Shown one piece after another: positions 54,032 through 63,353 of a DNA stretch of 64,000 bases. A model generated the notes under the pieces. The model did not search any database and had not been told where the DNA came from. It was given only the letters and a program-made list of their open reading frames with translations. The stretch's first letter is position 1, and every line of letters begins with the position of its first letter. The DNA comes from Litoreibacter meonggei (GTDB lineage Bacteria > Pseudomonadota > Alphaproteobacteria > Rhodobacterales > Rhodobacteraceae), in assembly GCF_003663885.1 (NCBI RefSeq), contig NZ_RCCE01000004.1, forward strand, positions 342,785 to 406,784, given 5' to 3'. The translations under genes were made by a program, and so were the position numbers.

Positions 54032-55843
54032 ATGAAGTCAAACTATTTCCAAACCATGCGCAATGGACTGGCCAGTGCTGCAATCCTTGCAGCCAGCACC
54101 GCATTTGCCGAGCCTCAGCATGGCATAGCTATGTATGGTGACCCCGCGCTTCCACCAGACTTTGTGTCTCTGCCATACGCAAATGCCGATGCGCCCAAAG
54201 GCGGCAAGATCGTCACGGGCGAGGTTGGCGGGTTTGATTCGCTGAACCCGCATATCCGCAAAGGACGGGTGCCATGGCAGCTGCGCTTCCTCGCATATGA
54301 AAGCTTGATGGGCCGGTCATGGGACGAGCCTTTCACCCTGTACGGGCTTCTGGCGGAAACCGTGGAGACCGATTCGACGAATCTCTGGGTGGAATTCAAG
54401 CTGCGGCCAGAGGCCCGATTCTCGGATGGCAGCCCGGTAACCGCCGAAGACGTGATCTGGTCCTACGAGACCTTAGGCACCAAAGGCCATCCGCGCTATG
54501 CCGGATCTTGGGCCAAGATCGAGACATCCGAAGTAACGCCAGAGGGAAAAATTCGCTTCACTTTCAAAGAGCCGGACCGCGAACTCGCCCTGATCATGGG
54601 GATGCGCCCGATCCTAAAGAAAGCGCAATGGGACGGTGCCAGCTTTGAAGAGAGCGGACTTGATACGATCCCGATTTCCTCCGCGCCTTATGTCATCGAC
54701 GACTTTGAGGCGGGCCGCTTCGTGTCCCTCAAACGCAATCCCGACTATTGGGGAAGTGACGTTCCGTTCCAGCGCGGCACCAATAACATTGATGAGTTGC
54801 GGATGGAGTTCTACGGCGACGCCACAGCCATGTTCGAAGCGTTCAAGGCGGGCGAACTGAACACCATTCGCGAGACCAGCACCGCCAAATGGGCGCAGCA
54901 ATACGACTTCCCGCGCGTCACCAACGGGCAGGTGGTGAAATCCGAGATTCCGCACCAGCGCCCCACGGGCATGAACGGCTTCGTGATGAACACGCGCCGC
55001 GACATCTTCAAGGACTGGCGCGTGCGCGAGGCGATGTTGCAGGCGTTCAACTACGAATTCATCGACGAGAAATTGAACGGTGAAGAAGGGCTGCCGCGCA
55101 TCGCGTCCTACTTCCACAACTCTGTTCTGGCGATGGAGAATGGCGAGGCAACCGGCAAGGTCGCAGAGCTTCTGGAGCCCTACAAGACCACGCTTTTGCC
55201 GGGGACATATGAGGGCTACACGCTGCCGACAGGCAACGGATCAGCCCGCAACCGCGCTGGCATCCGCGAGGCGTCGCGCCTGCTGGAAGAGGCGGGCTGG
55301 GTGGTGAAAGACGGCGTGTTGACGGGGCCGGACGGCCACCCGTTCGTTTTTGACATCCTGCTCAAGCAAGGCAGCGCGGAGCACCAATCCATCGCCAATA
55401 TCTACAAAGAGCATCTGGAGCGCTTGGGCGTTTTCCCGACAATCACCGTGGTCGACAGCGCGCAGTATCGCGAGCGCACCGACGCATATGACTTTGATAT
55501 GACGCACTTTATTCGCGGTCTATCCCTAAGTCCCGGCAACGAGCAGATGTCCTACTGGGGCAGTGACGGGGTGGTCAGCCCGGGATCACGCAACCTGATG
55601 GGGATGAACAGCCCTGCGGCCGAGGCGATGATCCAGACGATGTTGACCTCGGAAAGCCAGGAGGATTACCGCGCGGCGGTCAAAGCGCTAGACCGCATCC
55701 TGACGGCAGGGCGCTATGTGGTTCCGCTGTGGTATTCCAACGTCTCGATGCTGGCCCATGACGCGAACCTGAAATTCCCCGACACGCTGCCGGTCTATGG
55801 CGACTGGATCGGGTTCCAGCCGGATGTGTGGTGGTCGGAGTAA
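54032..55843 (+). CDS. YejA-like ABC transporter substrate-binding protein (family 5), orphan
   Basis: This 603-aa periplasmic receptor begins MKSNYFQTMRNGLASAAILA with a signal peptide cleaved after TAFA-E near residue 27. Family 5 (oligopeptide) features are GGKIVTGEVGGFDSLNPHIR, YESLMGRSWDEPFTLYGLLA, FKLRPEARFSDGSPVTAEDV (family signature), LKRNPDYWG and DWRVREAMLQAFNYEFI. The YejA type serves peptide or microcin C-like uptake through YejBEF. No permease or ATPase gene is adjacent, so it must use components encoded elsewhere. Ribosome site AAGGA. It is preceded by the candidate sRNA on the other strand. Confidence 0.92.
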   Translation: MKSNYFQTMRNGLASAAILAASTAFAEPQHGIAMYGDPALPPDFVSLPYANADAPKGGKIVTGEVGGFDSLNPHIRKGRVPWQLRFLAYESLMGRSWDEPFTLYGLLAETVETDSTNLWVEFKLRPEARFSDGSPVTAEDVIWSYETLGTKGHPRYAGSWAKIETSEVTPEGKIRFTFKEPDRELALIMGMRPILKKAQWDGASFEESGLDTIPISSAPYVIDDFEAGRFVSLKRNPDYWGSDVPFQRGTNNIDELRMEFYGDATAMFEAFKAGELNTIRETSTAKWAQQYDFPRVTNGQVVKSEIPHQRPTGMNGFVMNTRRDIFKDWRVREAMLQAFNYEFIDEKLNGEEGLPRIASYFHNSVLAMENGEATGKVAELLEPYKTTLLPGTYEGYTLPTGNGSARNRAGIREASRLLEEAGWVVKDGVLTGPDGHPFVFDILLKQGSAEHQSIANIYKEHLERLGVFPTITVVDSAQYRERTDAYDFDMTHFIRGLSLSPGNEQMSYWGSDGVVSPGSRNLMGMNSPAAEAMIQTMLTSESQEDYRAAVKALDRILTAGRYVVPLWYSNVSMLAHDANLKFPDTLPVYGDWIGFQPDVWWSE

Positions 55844-55856
55844 AGAGGCACATATC

Positions 55857-56195
55857 TTATGGCAGGGCAGGTTCCCAAAGTTCTATCGGGTTTCCTTCTG
55901 TGTCGTGAATACGGGCGAACCTTCCGACACCCTCCATAATTGAGAGCTCACCGCTTTCCACACCTGCCTCGTTCAACTCCGCAATCGCGGCATCGAGATC
56001 GCCGACCCGGAAGTTCAGCATGAACGCCCGGTCTTTCGGGAAATAATCGGTGTCTTGGTCAAACGGTGAAAAGACGGTCAAACTCGGCTCTGTGATCCAA
56101 GGTGTCATTGTCGGCGAGGTCGGGACTGGGTCGATCCCAAGGTGCTTTTGATACCATGCAGCAAGAGCGCTTGGGTCTTTTGACCTGAAAAACAC
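55857..56195 (-). CDS. VOC-family protein with an unusual start
   Basis: This 112-aa VOC domain begins at a GTG (56195) as VFFRSKDPSALAAWYQKHLG and ends TEGNPIELWEP. The family's usual first strand (VKALGIGGVFFRSKDP) is fully encoded upstream in the same frame, but no ATG, GTG or TTG is there: the position where the family has its initiator reads ACG (56222-56220), just after a TGA stop. Either translation starts at ACG, at an internal GTG with loss of the first strand, or the gene has decayed at its start. The ligand is unknown. It converges with the 54032 gene. Confidence 0.75.
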   Translation of the reverse strand: MFFRSKDPSALAAWYQKHLGIDPVPTSPTMTPWITEPSLTVFSPFDQDTDYFPKDRAFMLNFRVGDLDAAIAELNEAGVESGELSIMEGVGRFARIHDTEGNPIELWEPALP

Positions 56196-56334
56196 GCCGC
56201 CGATTCCCAGAGCTTTTACCGTGCGGTTTCCACTTCATGTCGCTACGATGGAGTTTTAGTTGAGCAGAAATGCGAATCTACGGCAAGTCCGCCGGATCAC
56301 TTTGCGTCGTCGTTTTTCAAAGCGGAACAGCTCG

Positions 56335-57039
56335 CTACTGCGCCGCCAGCTCCGCCGGAGGCTGTGACGGGTCTTCCTTGTTGGGGTAGACCAGCCCTGC
56401 CGAGATCACCAGCTTGGCCGCGTCTTCGACGGTCATATCCAACTCGATTATGTCGGCCTTGGGCACGAACAGCAGGAAGCCGGAGGTCGGGTTGGGCGTG
56501 GTCGGCAGAAAGACGGACATCAGCCCGCCCTCCGTCGGGATGCCATGGGCGACCTCGCCCTTGGCAGTCGTGGATATGAAGGCAATCGCCCAGATGCCGC
56601 GGCGGGGATATTCGACCAGACAAGCCTTCTCGAACGAGGTTTCGCGCTGCGAGAACACAGTCTCGGCGATCTGCTTCAACCCGTTATAGATGGAGCGCAC
56701 GACCGGCATGCGATCCACGAGGTTCTCGCCGAACCGCAGCAGGGACCGACCCAGAATGCCCTTGCCCATCCAGCCGATCACCATGGTGAACAGCAAGAAG
56801 AACACCACACCCACGCCGCGCAGGTTGATGCCGATATATTGCTCGGGGCGGTAATGATAGGGGACGAAAGGCAAGACCCAACTGTCGATCCAGCCCACGA
56901 CGCTCCAAGTCAGCCACATGGTCAGGCCGATAGGTGCAATGACCACCAGCCCAGCCAAAAAGTTGCCGCGCATGCGCGCGAACAAACTCGCCTTGCGAGG
57001 AGGCTTTTTGTGGTCAGGATCCAAATCGTCCAGCAGCAT
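56335..57039 (-). CDS. DUF502 membrane protein
   Basis: This 234-aa protein has two N-terminal helices (FLAGLVVIAPIGLTMWLTWS; VGVVFFLLFTMVIGWMGKGI) and a C-terminal soluble domain with the DUF502 features LVDRMPVVRSIYNGLKQIAE, YPRRGIWAIAFISTT and VFLPTTPNPTSGFLLFVPKA. Members occur widely in bacteria (and as plant COV1/LCV proteins) with no established function. A basic, proline-rich cytoplasmic tail precedes the first helix. Single gene between converging and parallel neighbours. Confidence 0.92.
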   Translation of the reverse strand: MLLDDLDPDHKKPPRKASLFARMRGNFLAGLVVIAPIGLTMWLTWSVVGWIDSWVLPFVPYHYRPEQYIGINLRGVGVVFFLLFTMVIGWMGKGILGRSLLRFGENLVDRMPVVRSIYNGLKQIAETVFSQRETSFEKACLVEYPRRGIWAIAFISTTAKGEVAHGIPTEGGLMSVFLPTTPNPTSGFLLFVPKADIIELDMTVEDAAKLVISAGLVYPNKEDPSQPPAELAAQ

Positions 57040-57123
57040 CGGCGCGTCAGGTCTTTCTTAGTGTTGCTTTAACGTATGTATGGCTCCGCATCCCATCCGA
57101 CAAGCAGCCAGTGAAACAAGTCG

Positions 57124-58041
57124 TCAATTCGCCCCGATTTGGGTCAGGTTTTGGGCTATTTCCGCTGCCAGACGTGCATTGTTGAGCACAAGCGCGATAT
57201 TTGCGTCCAGTGACGCGCCATTGGTCAGCTCGAAAATACGCCCCAACAGGAAGGGGGTGACGGATTTGCCGTCGATCCCTTGTTCCTCGGCCTCTTGCAA
57301 CGCTTGCGCGATGATAGGTGCTAGGGTCGCGGCGGGGATTTCGGCGAAGGCGGGGATCGGGTTAGCCACCAGCTGCCCGCCGGGCAAACCCAGAGCGGCC
57401 CGCATCCGGTGCGCTTTGGCGATGCTGGCGGCGTCATCCATGCGCAAAGGGGCTGCAAGGTCGGACTCGCGGGACCAGAAGGCGGGCAGGGTGTCTTGAC
57501 CATAAGCGATGACGGGCACACCAAGGGTTTCCAAGACCTCCAGCGTTTTTGGCAGGTCGAGAATGGCCTTGGCCCCTGCGGCAACCACGGTGACCGCAGT
57601 TTGGGACAATTCTTGCAGGTCAGCAGAGATATCGAAGCTGTTTTCCGCGCCGCGATGCACACCGCCGATGCCGCCGGTGGCGAACACCTCGATACCGGCG
57701 AGGCGCGCGGCGATCATCGTGGCGGCGACGGTTGTCGCGCCTGTGCCACCCGTGGCGATGCAGGCGGCCATATCGGCGCGGGACAGCTTGGCAACATCCT
57801 TGGCTTGGCCCAGCGTCTCCAACTCGTCCGAGGTCAGCCCGATATGGAGCTGGCCTGCGATGACCGCGATGGTCGCAGGCGTGGCCCCTTGGTCGCGAAT
57901 GGTTTGCTCGACCTTGCGCGCGGTCTCCACGTTTTGCGGGTAGGGCATGCCGTGGGTGATAATCGTGCTTTCAAGCGCCACGACGGGCGTGCTTGCGGCT
58001 TGGGCCGCTTCAACCTCGGGGGCGTAGTGCAAGGGGATCAA
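57124..58041 (-). CDS. psuG: Pseudouridine-5'-phosphate glycosidase
   Basis: This 305-aa enzyme cleaves pseudouridine 5'-phosphate into uracil and ribose 5-phosphate. Signatures are VALESTIITHGMPYPQNVET, EVFATGGIGGVHRGAENSFD (metal and phosphate region), ISADLQELSQTAVTVVAAGA with the catalytic Lys in GAKAILDLPKTLEVLETLG, and VIAYGQDTLPAFWSRES. It overlaps the kinase gene by 4 bp (ATGA), so kinase and glycosidase are co-translated and act in sequence. Together they degrade pseudouridine from RNA turnover; no dedicated transporter gene is visible. Confidence 0.95.
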   Translation of the reverse strand: MIPLHYAPEVEAAQAASTPVVALESTIITHGMPYPQNVETARKVEQTIRDQGATPATIAVIAGQLHIGLTSDELETLGQAKDVAKLSRADMAACIATGGTGATTVAATMIAARLAGIEVFATGGIGGVHRGAENSFDISADLQELSQTAVTVVAAGAKAILDLPKTLEVLETLGVPVIAYGQDTLPAFWSRESDLAAPLRMDDAASIAKAHRMRAALGLPGGQLVANPIPAFAEIPAATLAPIIAQALQEAEEQGIDGKSVTPFLLGRIFELTNGASLDANIALVLNNARLAAEIAQNLTQIGAN

Positions 58042-58913
58042 TAGCTGTCTCCGGAAATATAGGTGGCGGTTGCGGTCATGGCGTTTTGCAGCGCGGCTTC
58101 TGGTGTGGCACCTTGGGCTTCGGCGGAGATATGCGCCGCCATGAAGGTGTCGCCTGCACCGGTGATGCGTTTCACCTGCACTTTGGGTGGCGTGAAGGTT
58201 AACAGTTTGTTGCCCACGGCCAGCGATGCGGCCTCTGCGCCGTTGGTGACCAGCGCGCGGTGCAACCCTTTAGCAAGCAAGGCCGTGGCAGCGGTCGCAC
58301 TGTCATTGAATGTCGTGCCGAGCAACAGCCCCGCCTCCTCAAGGTTCACATAAAGCGTGGCGGTGGGGTGGGCCAGAAACGGGCGCAAACGTTCGGCCTT
58401 GCCGGGAGAGGCGGGGGCGAGGCGCAGGTCGGCTTGCGCGAACGCAGCATCGGCAGCAATCTGGGTGAGCAGGTCGACGGTCAGGTTTCCGTCCAATGCG
58501 ACAAGCCCAGTCCAACCGGACAGCGCGGCGGTCACTGGCGCGAGGATTGCTTCGCCGGCTTGCTCCAGCGAATGAGCGTCGGCGATGGCTGCTATCAACC
58601 CGTTGCGACCCTCGATGGCCATGTAGCGGTCGGTGGGCAGGTCGTCGGGGCGGTGGATGTGGTCGGTGACCATGGCCATGCCCGCACAGGCGCGCAGTAG
58701 CTCGTCGCCTTCGGCATCACGCCCGATCGCGGTCAACAGGGCAGGGGTCATGCCATAGGCTTGCAGCGCCATGGCGATATTCATCGCGACACCGCCCGGC
58801 ACACGGGTGATGCGACCGGGGCGATCATGGCCGCGTTCCATCTCGTGGTCGTGGCGTCCGATGATGTCCCACAGGACCGCACCGATGCACAGGATGTCAG
58901 GTGTCTTGCTCAT
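58038..58913 (-). CDS. psuK: PfkB-family pseudouridine kinase
   Basis: This sugar or nucleoside kinase of about 291 aa begins (M)SKTPDILCIGAVLWDIIGRH, with the PfkB N-terminal motif GGVAMNIAMALQAYGMTPAL and the C-terminal ATP/catalytic motif ITGAGDTFMAAHISA. Coupling with psuG identifies the substrate as pseudouridine. The start is uncertain: ATGs at 58913 and 58919 and one at 58949 are all in frame; the first fits the family N-terminus best. Confidence 0.9.
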   Translation of the reverse strand: MSKTPDILCIGAVLWDIIGRHDHEMERGHDRPGRITRVPGGVAMNIAMALQAYGMTPALLTAIGRDAEGDELLRACAGMAMVTDHIHRPDDLPTDRYMAIEGRNGLIAAIADAHSLEQAGEAILAPVTAALSGWTGLVALDGNLTVDLLTQIAADAAFAQADLRLAPASPGKAERLRPFLAHPTATLYVNLEEAGLLLGTTFNDSATAATALLAKGLHRALVTNGAEAASLAVGNKLLTFTPPKVQVKRITGAGDTFMAAHISAEAQGATPEAALQNAMTATATYISGDSY

Positions 58914-58958
58914 GGCCATCTTCAAATCAGGCCATGAGCGGGGGTTCAAGAGGGCATC

Positions 58959-59375
58959 TTAGTAAACCGCCTCGTCACTCGTGTCGTCGGTCGGACGTTC
59001 AGATACTTCTTTTGCCACAGTTTCGGACGCAGCCGGAGGAGGAGCCACTGCGATAGCCGCCGCCGTAGGTGCTGCGCGCGCCGTAGCTTCCTCGACAGCG
59101 CCGCAAACTCTGGAGACATGACGCGGTAGGTCATGCGGTGCTACGCCCACAGCGTTGGCCAGATAGGCCACCACACGCCGGTCACGGTAGAAGATTTTGC
59201 GGGTCAGCCCCTCCGAACCCATGCGGATATCACGAGAGTCGCCTTGGGTGACAATACGAAGCACTGGCTGGTAGACGCCGGGGCTGGTTTGGACATTGCA
59301 ACGCATGGCTTCCACGGCAAAGGCAGGAGCGGTGGAGACCGCTGCGGCAAAGATCGCGAGAATGGCAGTTTTCAT
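58959..59375 (-). CDS. Secreted protein of unknown function
   Basis: This 138-aa protein begins MKTAILAIFAAAVSTAPAFA, a signal peptide with AFA cleavage. The mature N-terminal half (RCNVQTSPGVYQPVLRIVTQ, MGSEGLTRKIFYRDRRVVAY) looks folded. The C-terminal 55 residues are Ala/Pro/Glu-rich and probably disordered (TARAAPTAAAIAVAPPPAAS, then acidic DDTSDEAVY). Two cysteines could pair. No family recognised; the gene lies between psuK and the divergent rpsB. Confidence 0.7.
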   Translation of the reverse strand: MKTAILAIFAAAVSTAPAFAVEAMRCNVQTSPGVYQPVLRIVTQGDSRDIRMGSEGLTRKIFYRDRRVVAYLANAVGVAPHDLPRHVSRVCGAVEEATARAAPTAAAIAVAPPPAASETVAKEVSERPTDDTSDEAVY

Positions 59376-59613
59376 AATAGTTACTCCAAATACGGGTTAA
59401 GAACCCAATCACGCTGCGCCCGCACAGATGCGATGACTAGGGTGGGGGCGTCGAATGCATGGCATTTTCACCCTGTTCTCACGCATCACTCACCTTTCGG
59501 CGCCCAAACGGGCCTTTGGGGCTTGCAGCACAGGGGGGCTTGGGGTATCTGGCGCTCACTTCGCAGGCGGGGTCGGGCCGATTGGGGGAGAAATCCCATG
59601 ACGTCCACCGGTT

Positions 59614-59627
59614 GAGGCAAACGCCTC
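59614..59627 (+). promoter_or_regulatory. Small hairpin in the rpsB leader
   Basis: GAGGC-AAAC-GCCTC forms a compact stem 40 bases before the rpsB start within the 292-bp spacer. Leaders of rpsB often bind S2 for feedback control; whether this stem takes part is unknown. Confidence 0.3.
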
Positions 59628-59667
59628 TGACACCCCGCTGAGGCTTAAACCGGAAAGGAAAACGGAC

Positions 59668-60447
59668 ATGGCTTTGCCAGAATTTTCGCTCCGTCAGCTA
59701 CTTGAGGCTGGCGTTCACTTTGGTCACCAAACCCAACGCTGGAACCCGCGTATGGCCCCGTATATCTACGGCGCCAAGAACGGTATCCACATCATGGACC
59801 TGACCCAAACCGTCCCCATGCTGGACCAAGCGCTGCAAGTTGTGCGCGACACCACAGCAAAAGGCGGCCGCATTCTGTTCGTCGGCACCAAGCGTCAGGC
59901 TCAACGCCCGATCGCCGAAGCCGCAGAGAAATGCGCACAATATTACATGAACCACCGCTGGCTCGGCGGCACGCTGACCAACTGGAAAACCGTGTCCAAC
60001 TCGATCAACCGTCTGCGGTCCATCGACGAAGCTCAGGAAAACGGCTTCACCGGCCTGACCAAGAAAGAGCGTCTGGGCATGGAACGTGATCAAGGCAAGC
60101 TTCAGGCATCCTTGGGCGGTATCCGCGAAATGGGCGGCGTTCCTGACCTGCTGGTCGTGATCGACGTGAACAAAGAAGATCTGGCCATCGCGGAAGCGAA
60201 AAAGCTGGGTATTCCGGTTATTGCCGTGGTTGACACCAACTGCTCGCCAGACGGCATCGACTACCTGATCCCGGGCAACGACGACGCATCGCGCGCCATC
60301 GGCCTGTATTGCGATCTGGTGGCTCGTGCGGCGCTGGACGGCATGCAAGCGCAAATGGGCGCTGCTGGCGTTGATCTGGGTGCCATGGAAGAAGCGCCAG
60401 CTGAAGAAGCTGTTGCTGCTCCTGCAGAGGCACCTGCTGAAGGCTAA
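59668..60447 (+). CDS. rpsB: 30S ribosomal protein S2
   Basis: This 259-aa ribosomal protein has the S2 hallmarks [60 protein letters not shown] and [20 protein letters not shown]. The C-terminal tail ([20 protein letters not shown]) is acidic, Ala/Pro-rich and usual in Rhodobacterales. Ribosome site AAGGAA. It forms the conserved rpsB-tsf unit. Confidence 0.97.
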   Translation: MALPEFSLRQLLEAGVHFGHQTQRWNPRMAPYIYGAKNGIHIMDLTQTVPMLDQALQVVRDTTAKGGRILFVGTKRQAQRPIAEAAEKCAQYYMNHRWLGGTLTNWKTVSNSINRLRSIDEAQENGFTGLTKKERLGMERDQGKLQASLGGIREMGGVPDLLVVIDVNKEDLAIAEAKKLGIPVIAVVDTNCSPDGIDYLIPGNDDASRAIGLYCDLVARAALDGMQAQMGAAGVDLGAMEEAPAEEAVAAPAEAPAEG

Positions 60448-60470
60448 GCCTTCCGCACGCTAATCTATTG

Positions 60471-60496
60471 CCCGAAGGCCGATCGCGGCCTTTGGG
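60471..60496 (+). other. Intercistronic stem between rpsB and tsf
   Basis: CCCGAAGGCCG (60471-60481) pairs with CGGCCTTTGGG (60486-60496), with one G-T pair, around ATCG. It has no T-run after it; it may act as an attenuator or RNA processing site that sets the S2:EF-Ts ratio. Confidence 0.5.
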
Positions 60497-60526
60497 ATAA
60501 TCCCACCTCTATTCAGGAGAACCAAG

Positions 60527-61402
60527 ATGGCGATTACCGCTGCAATGGTGAAAGAACTGCGCGACTCGACAGGCGCAGGCATGATGGACGCGAAAAAAGC
60601 GCTGACCGAAACAGATGGCGACATGGAAGCCGCTGTTGACTGGCTGCGCACCAAAGGTTTGGCGAAAGCTGCCAAAAAATCCGGCCGGACCGCTGCCGAG
60701 GGCCTTGTGGCCGTTAATGTGGCGAACGGCGTTGGCGTTGCCGTGGAAGTGAACTCGGAAACCGACTTCGTTGGTAAGAACGCCGAATTCCAAGCTATGG
60801 TTGCTGGCGTGGCTGAGGTCGCGATTGGCGCCTCGAACACCGAAGAGTTGGCTGCTGCCGACATGGGTGGCAAGTCCGTAGCTGACGTGATCACCGCCAA
60901 GGTCGCCACCATCGGCGAAAACATGTCCCTGCGCCGCATGGCGCGCCTTGAGGGGCCACATGTTGTATCCTACGTGCACAATGCTGCCGCTGACGGCATG
61001 GGCAAGATCGGCGTTCTCGTGGCCCTGTCCGGCGACAATGATGCGTTCGGCAAGCAGGTCGCCATGCACGTGGCTGCTGTAAACCCGGCATCGCTGTCCG
61101 AAGCTGACTTGGACGCCTCCGTTGTTGAAAAAGAGAAAACCGTTCAGATGGACATTGCCCGCGAAAGCGGCAAGCCAGAAGCGGTGATCGAGAAGATGAT
61201 CGTTGGCCGCATGAAGAAGTTCATGGCCGAGGTGACCCTGCTGAACCAACAATTCGTGGTGAACCCTGACCTGACCGTCGGCGCGGCCGCCAAAGAAGCT
61301 GGCGTGGAAATCACCGGTTTCGTGCGTCTGGAAGTTGGCGAAGGCATCGAGAAAAAAGTAGAGAACTTCGCGGACGAAGTTGCAGCCACGCTGAAAGGCT
61401 AA
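60527..61402 (+). CDS. tsf: Translation elongation factor Ts
   Basis: This 291-aa factor is the nucleotide exchanger of EF-Tu. The N-terminal UBA-like domain ([20 protein letters not shown]) and the core with [19 protein letters not shown] and [20 protein letters not shown] are complete; the C-terminal motif [20 protein letters not shown] is present. Ribosome site AGGAGA. A strong terminator follows. Confidence 0.97.
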   Translation: MAITAAMVKELRDSTGAGMMDAKKALTETDGDMEAAVDWLRTKGLAKAAKKSGRTAAEGLVAVNVANGVGVAVEVNSETDFVGKNAEFQAMVAGVAEVAIGASNTEELAAADMGGKSVADVITAKVATIGENMSLRRMARLEGPHVVSYVHNAAADGMGKIGVLVALSGDNDAFGKQVAMHVAAVNPASLSEADLDASVVEKEKTVQMDIARESGKPEAVIEKMIVGRMKKFMAEVTLLNQQFVVNPDLTVGAAAKEAGVEITGFVRLEVGEGIEKKVENFADEVAATLKG

Positions 61403-61429
61403 GCCCCTTTTCTACATCTGAGAAATTGA

Positions 61430-61470
61430 AAACGGCGCGAGGGTAAAACCCTTCGCGCCGTTTCTTTGTT
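61430..61470 (+). terminator. Intrinsic terminator of rpsB-tsf
   Basis: AAACGGCGCGAGGG (61430-61443) pairs with CCCTTCGCGCCGTTT (61449-61463), one bulge, around TAAAA, followed by CTTTGTTG. It lies 27 bases after the tsf stop. Confidence 0.85.
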
Positions 61471-61797
61471 GTCAGACCCCCACGCTGGGGATTGATGCGG
61501 GCCCGACAGGGAGGAGAGCTACCATTCACCGAAGGCTGTCGAGACCTTCAGAAATGTGCGCCAACCGAGTTGCCCCGACCGGCAGCAGCCTTGGAAATGC
61601 AAGGTGCACCCTAACATATGCCTCACGGTCGAAACCGTCACTCATAAGGCATAGAAAAACTATCGCGCCGCGCCGCGGAAAATCAAAGTATGGCTTTCCA
61701 TACCTCAACGAGACCGCCGCATCGCATATGATCTATCCGCGCAAATTTTCTGAAGGTCAGTTTGCTGCGAACGCCAAGAGAGTAGGGGGCTCGCGCC
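61471..61797. other. Spacer between the tsf terminator and luxR
   Basis: This 327-bp stretch lies between two convergent genes. It contains a perfect GTATGG-CTTT-CCATAC palindrome (61688-61703) away from any gene start, and no coding frame of recognisable character. Confidence 0.4.
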
Positions 61798-62553
61798 CTA
61801 GCGTTCGATCAAGAAGAACTGGTTCTGGCTAGACGCTTTGAGAATGGCTTGGGCCGTGGTGTCCACATCCAAGGTCTCGCGCGCCAAGCGCAGGTGTTTT
61901 TCAATAGTCGCGGGGTTCAGCCCCATGATGGTCGCAGTATCCTGAATGGTCTTGCCATCCGCGACCCATTCCAGCACCTCGCGTTGCCGCGCCGTGAGCG
62001 GGCGCCGTTGGCCCGTTGTGTGCGGCAGCTGAGTGACCTTAAGATGCATGATTTTGTTGGCCAGCTCCAGATCGTCACCATACTTGTCCCAGATTGCGTC
62101 CACATCATCCTGGCTAAGACCACGTCGCGCAGTGAGCCCTGTCGCACCTTTGGCGCGCAAAGATACGTCGTGGAAGCTGACAGTGTACCCTGCAGTGACA
62201 TCTAGCCTTTGGTTCAGCGCCACAACCTCCATTTCGCCCGGTGAAAGACGCCCCGACATGGCAAGCTCTTGCATCATCCGCCAACTGCAAGCGCCGACGT
62301 TTTCAGCCGCCCACGCCACCATAGGGCCTTGGTAATAGGCACCGTCGCCGACGAAATGCTCGACATAGGCCGCGTCATGATTGGTCAGGATCAGCGCATC
62401 TTGCAAATCGCCCAGCGTTGTTCCGGTACGAAAGCGCGTGTAGCCATAGACTATCCGGTCGAACCCGAACTCCGCCATTTTCGCCGTATGGAGCGACCAG
62501 ACCTCTTCAAGTGAGTTGCTCGCAATGATGGTACTTAGGTGATCCTGGATCAT
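61798..62553 (-). CDS. LuxR-family autoinducer-type regulator without adjacent luxI
   Basis: This 251-aa regulator has an N-terminal autoinducer-binding-type domain (residues about 20-165) and a C-terminal LuxR helix-turn-helix (PLTARQREVLEWVADGKTIQ, GLNPATIEKHLRLARETL). In the ligand-pocket region the text is YVEHFVGDGAYYQGPMVAWA; the Asp of the usual DP pair is Gly (GPMV) and the first conserved Trp is Tyr, so the signal may not be a standard acyl-homoserine lactone. No luxI is present in the window. The start overlaps the aroQ stop by 4 bp (ATGA), so it is expressed as the second gene after aroQ. Confidence 0.9.
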   Translation of the reverse strand: MIQDHLSTIIASNSLEEVWSLHTAKMAEFGFDRIVYGYTRFRTGTTLGDLQDALILTNHDAAYVEHFVGDGAYYQGPMVAWAAENVGACSWRMMQELAMSGRLSPGEMEVVALNQRLDVTAGYTVSFHDVSLRAKGATGLTARRGLSQDDVDAIWDKYGDDLELANKIMHLKVTQLPHTTGQRRPLTARQREVLEWVADGKTIQDTATIMGLNPATIEKHLRLARETLDVDTTAQAILKASSQNQFFLIER

Positions 62554-62993
62554 GCTCCCGTACCTAGATGAGTGGCCAGCGCGTCCAGCGCGAGCACGTA
62601 GCCTTTGGCACCAAATCCCGCAATCTGCCCCAACGCAACAGGGGCTATGTAGGATTTATGCCGAAACGCCTCGCGCGCATGAATGTTCGATAGATGAACT
62701 TCAACGACAGGCAATTCCACTGACGCGATCGCATCCATCAGGGCAACAGACGTATGAGTAAAGGCGCCAGCATTCACCACGATACCACGATGTGTGCCTT
62801 TTGCCGCGTGAATTGCGTCAATCAACACGCCCTCGTGGTTTGATTGTAAGCAATTTACCTTTATTCCCAAAGACTTACCGTGCGCTTCGCACAATTCTTC
62901 AACGTCAGCCAATGTGACGGAGCCGTATACTTCCGGCTGACGGGTTCCCAGCAAATTCAAATTTGGCCCATTGAGGACTAGCACAGACGTCAT
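62550..62993 (-). CDS. aroQ: Type II 3-dehydroquinate dehydratase
   Basis: This 147-aa enzyme catalyses the third step of the shikimate pathway as a dodecamer. Visible features are VLVLNGPNLNLLGTRQPEVY (catalytic Tyr in PEVYG, Arg in GTRQ), the conserved INAGAFTHTSVALMDAI-type segment (VVNAGAFTHTSVALMDAIA) and VEVHLSNIHAREAFRHKS with the catalytic His region. The length is normal. The luxR-type gene is translationally coupled downstream, an unusual pairing for a housekeeping enzyme. Confidence 0.95.
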   Translation of the reverse strand: MTSVLVLNGPNLNLLGTRQPEVYGSVTLADVEELCEAHGKSLGIKVNCLQSNHEGVLIDAIHAAKGTHRGIVVNAGAFTHTSVALMDAIASVELPVVEVHLSNIHAREAFRHKSYIAPVALGQIAGFGAKGYVLALDALATHLGTGA

Positions 62994-63353
62994 CGACGGT
63001 TCCTTGGAATTTCGACTGAATACCTACGGCTTGGCGGGCCCGCTGTCGAGTAGTTTACACCTAAACATCCAATACTTCTCGACACTGCGTCGTAGGTGCA
63101 CTGGTCTGGCGGGGCATTATCTCAAACACGAACATTATTTCGTAGCCTTCGATGCCATGTACGCGACTGTCGCCCAAGTTCATTTTATAGTGTATCCTAC
63201 GGAAATTGGGGGGTATTTCTTGTTGATAGTTAGGTGTTCTGGTACCAAATTTGGACGTTCAGCGAGCAAATTTCCAGTCTTCTAAACGCAGGCGATGCAT
63301 CAGCAATGTGGGATAGTTTTGCTCACATTCGGGCAGCAGAGGGACGAAGAGCC
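62994..63353. other. Spacer between aroQ and the GNAT gene
   Basis: This 360-bp divergent region has no recognisable gene. TGTCGAG (63044-63050) and CTCGACA (63078-63084) are perfect 7-bp inverted arms 27 bases apart. No clear lux box was found. It should contain the promoters of the aroQ-luxR pair and the acetyltransferase. Confidence 0.4.

Noticed and set aside
62994..63353. lux box upstream of the aroQ-luxR pair
   Set aside because: The only inverted repeat has 7-bp arms 27 bases apart, not the compact 18-20-bp lux-box layout.
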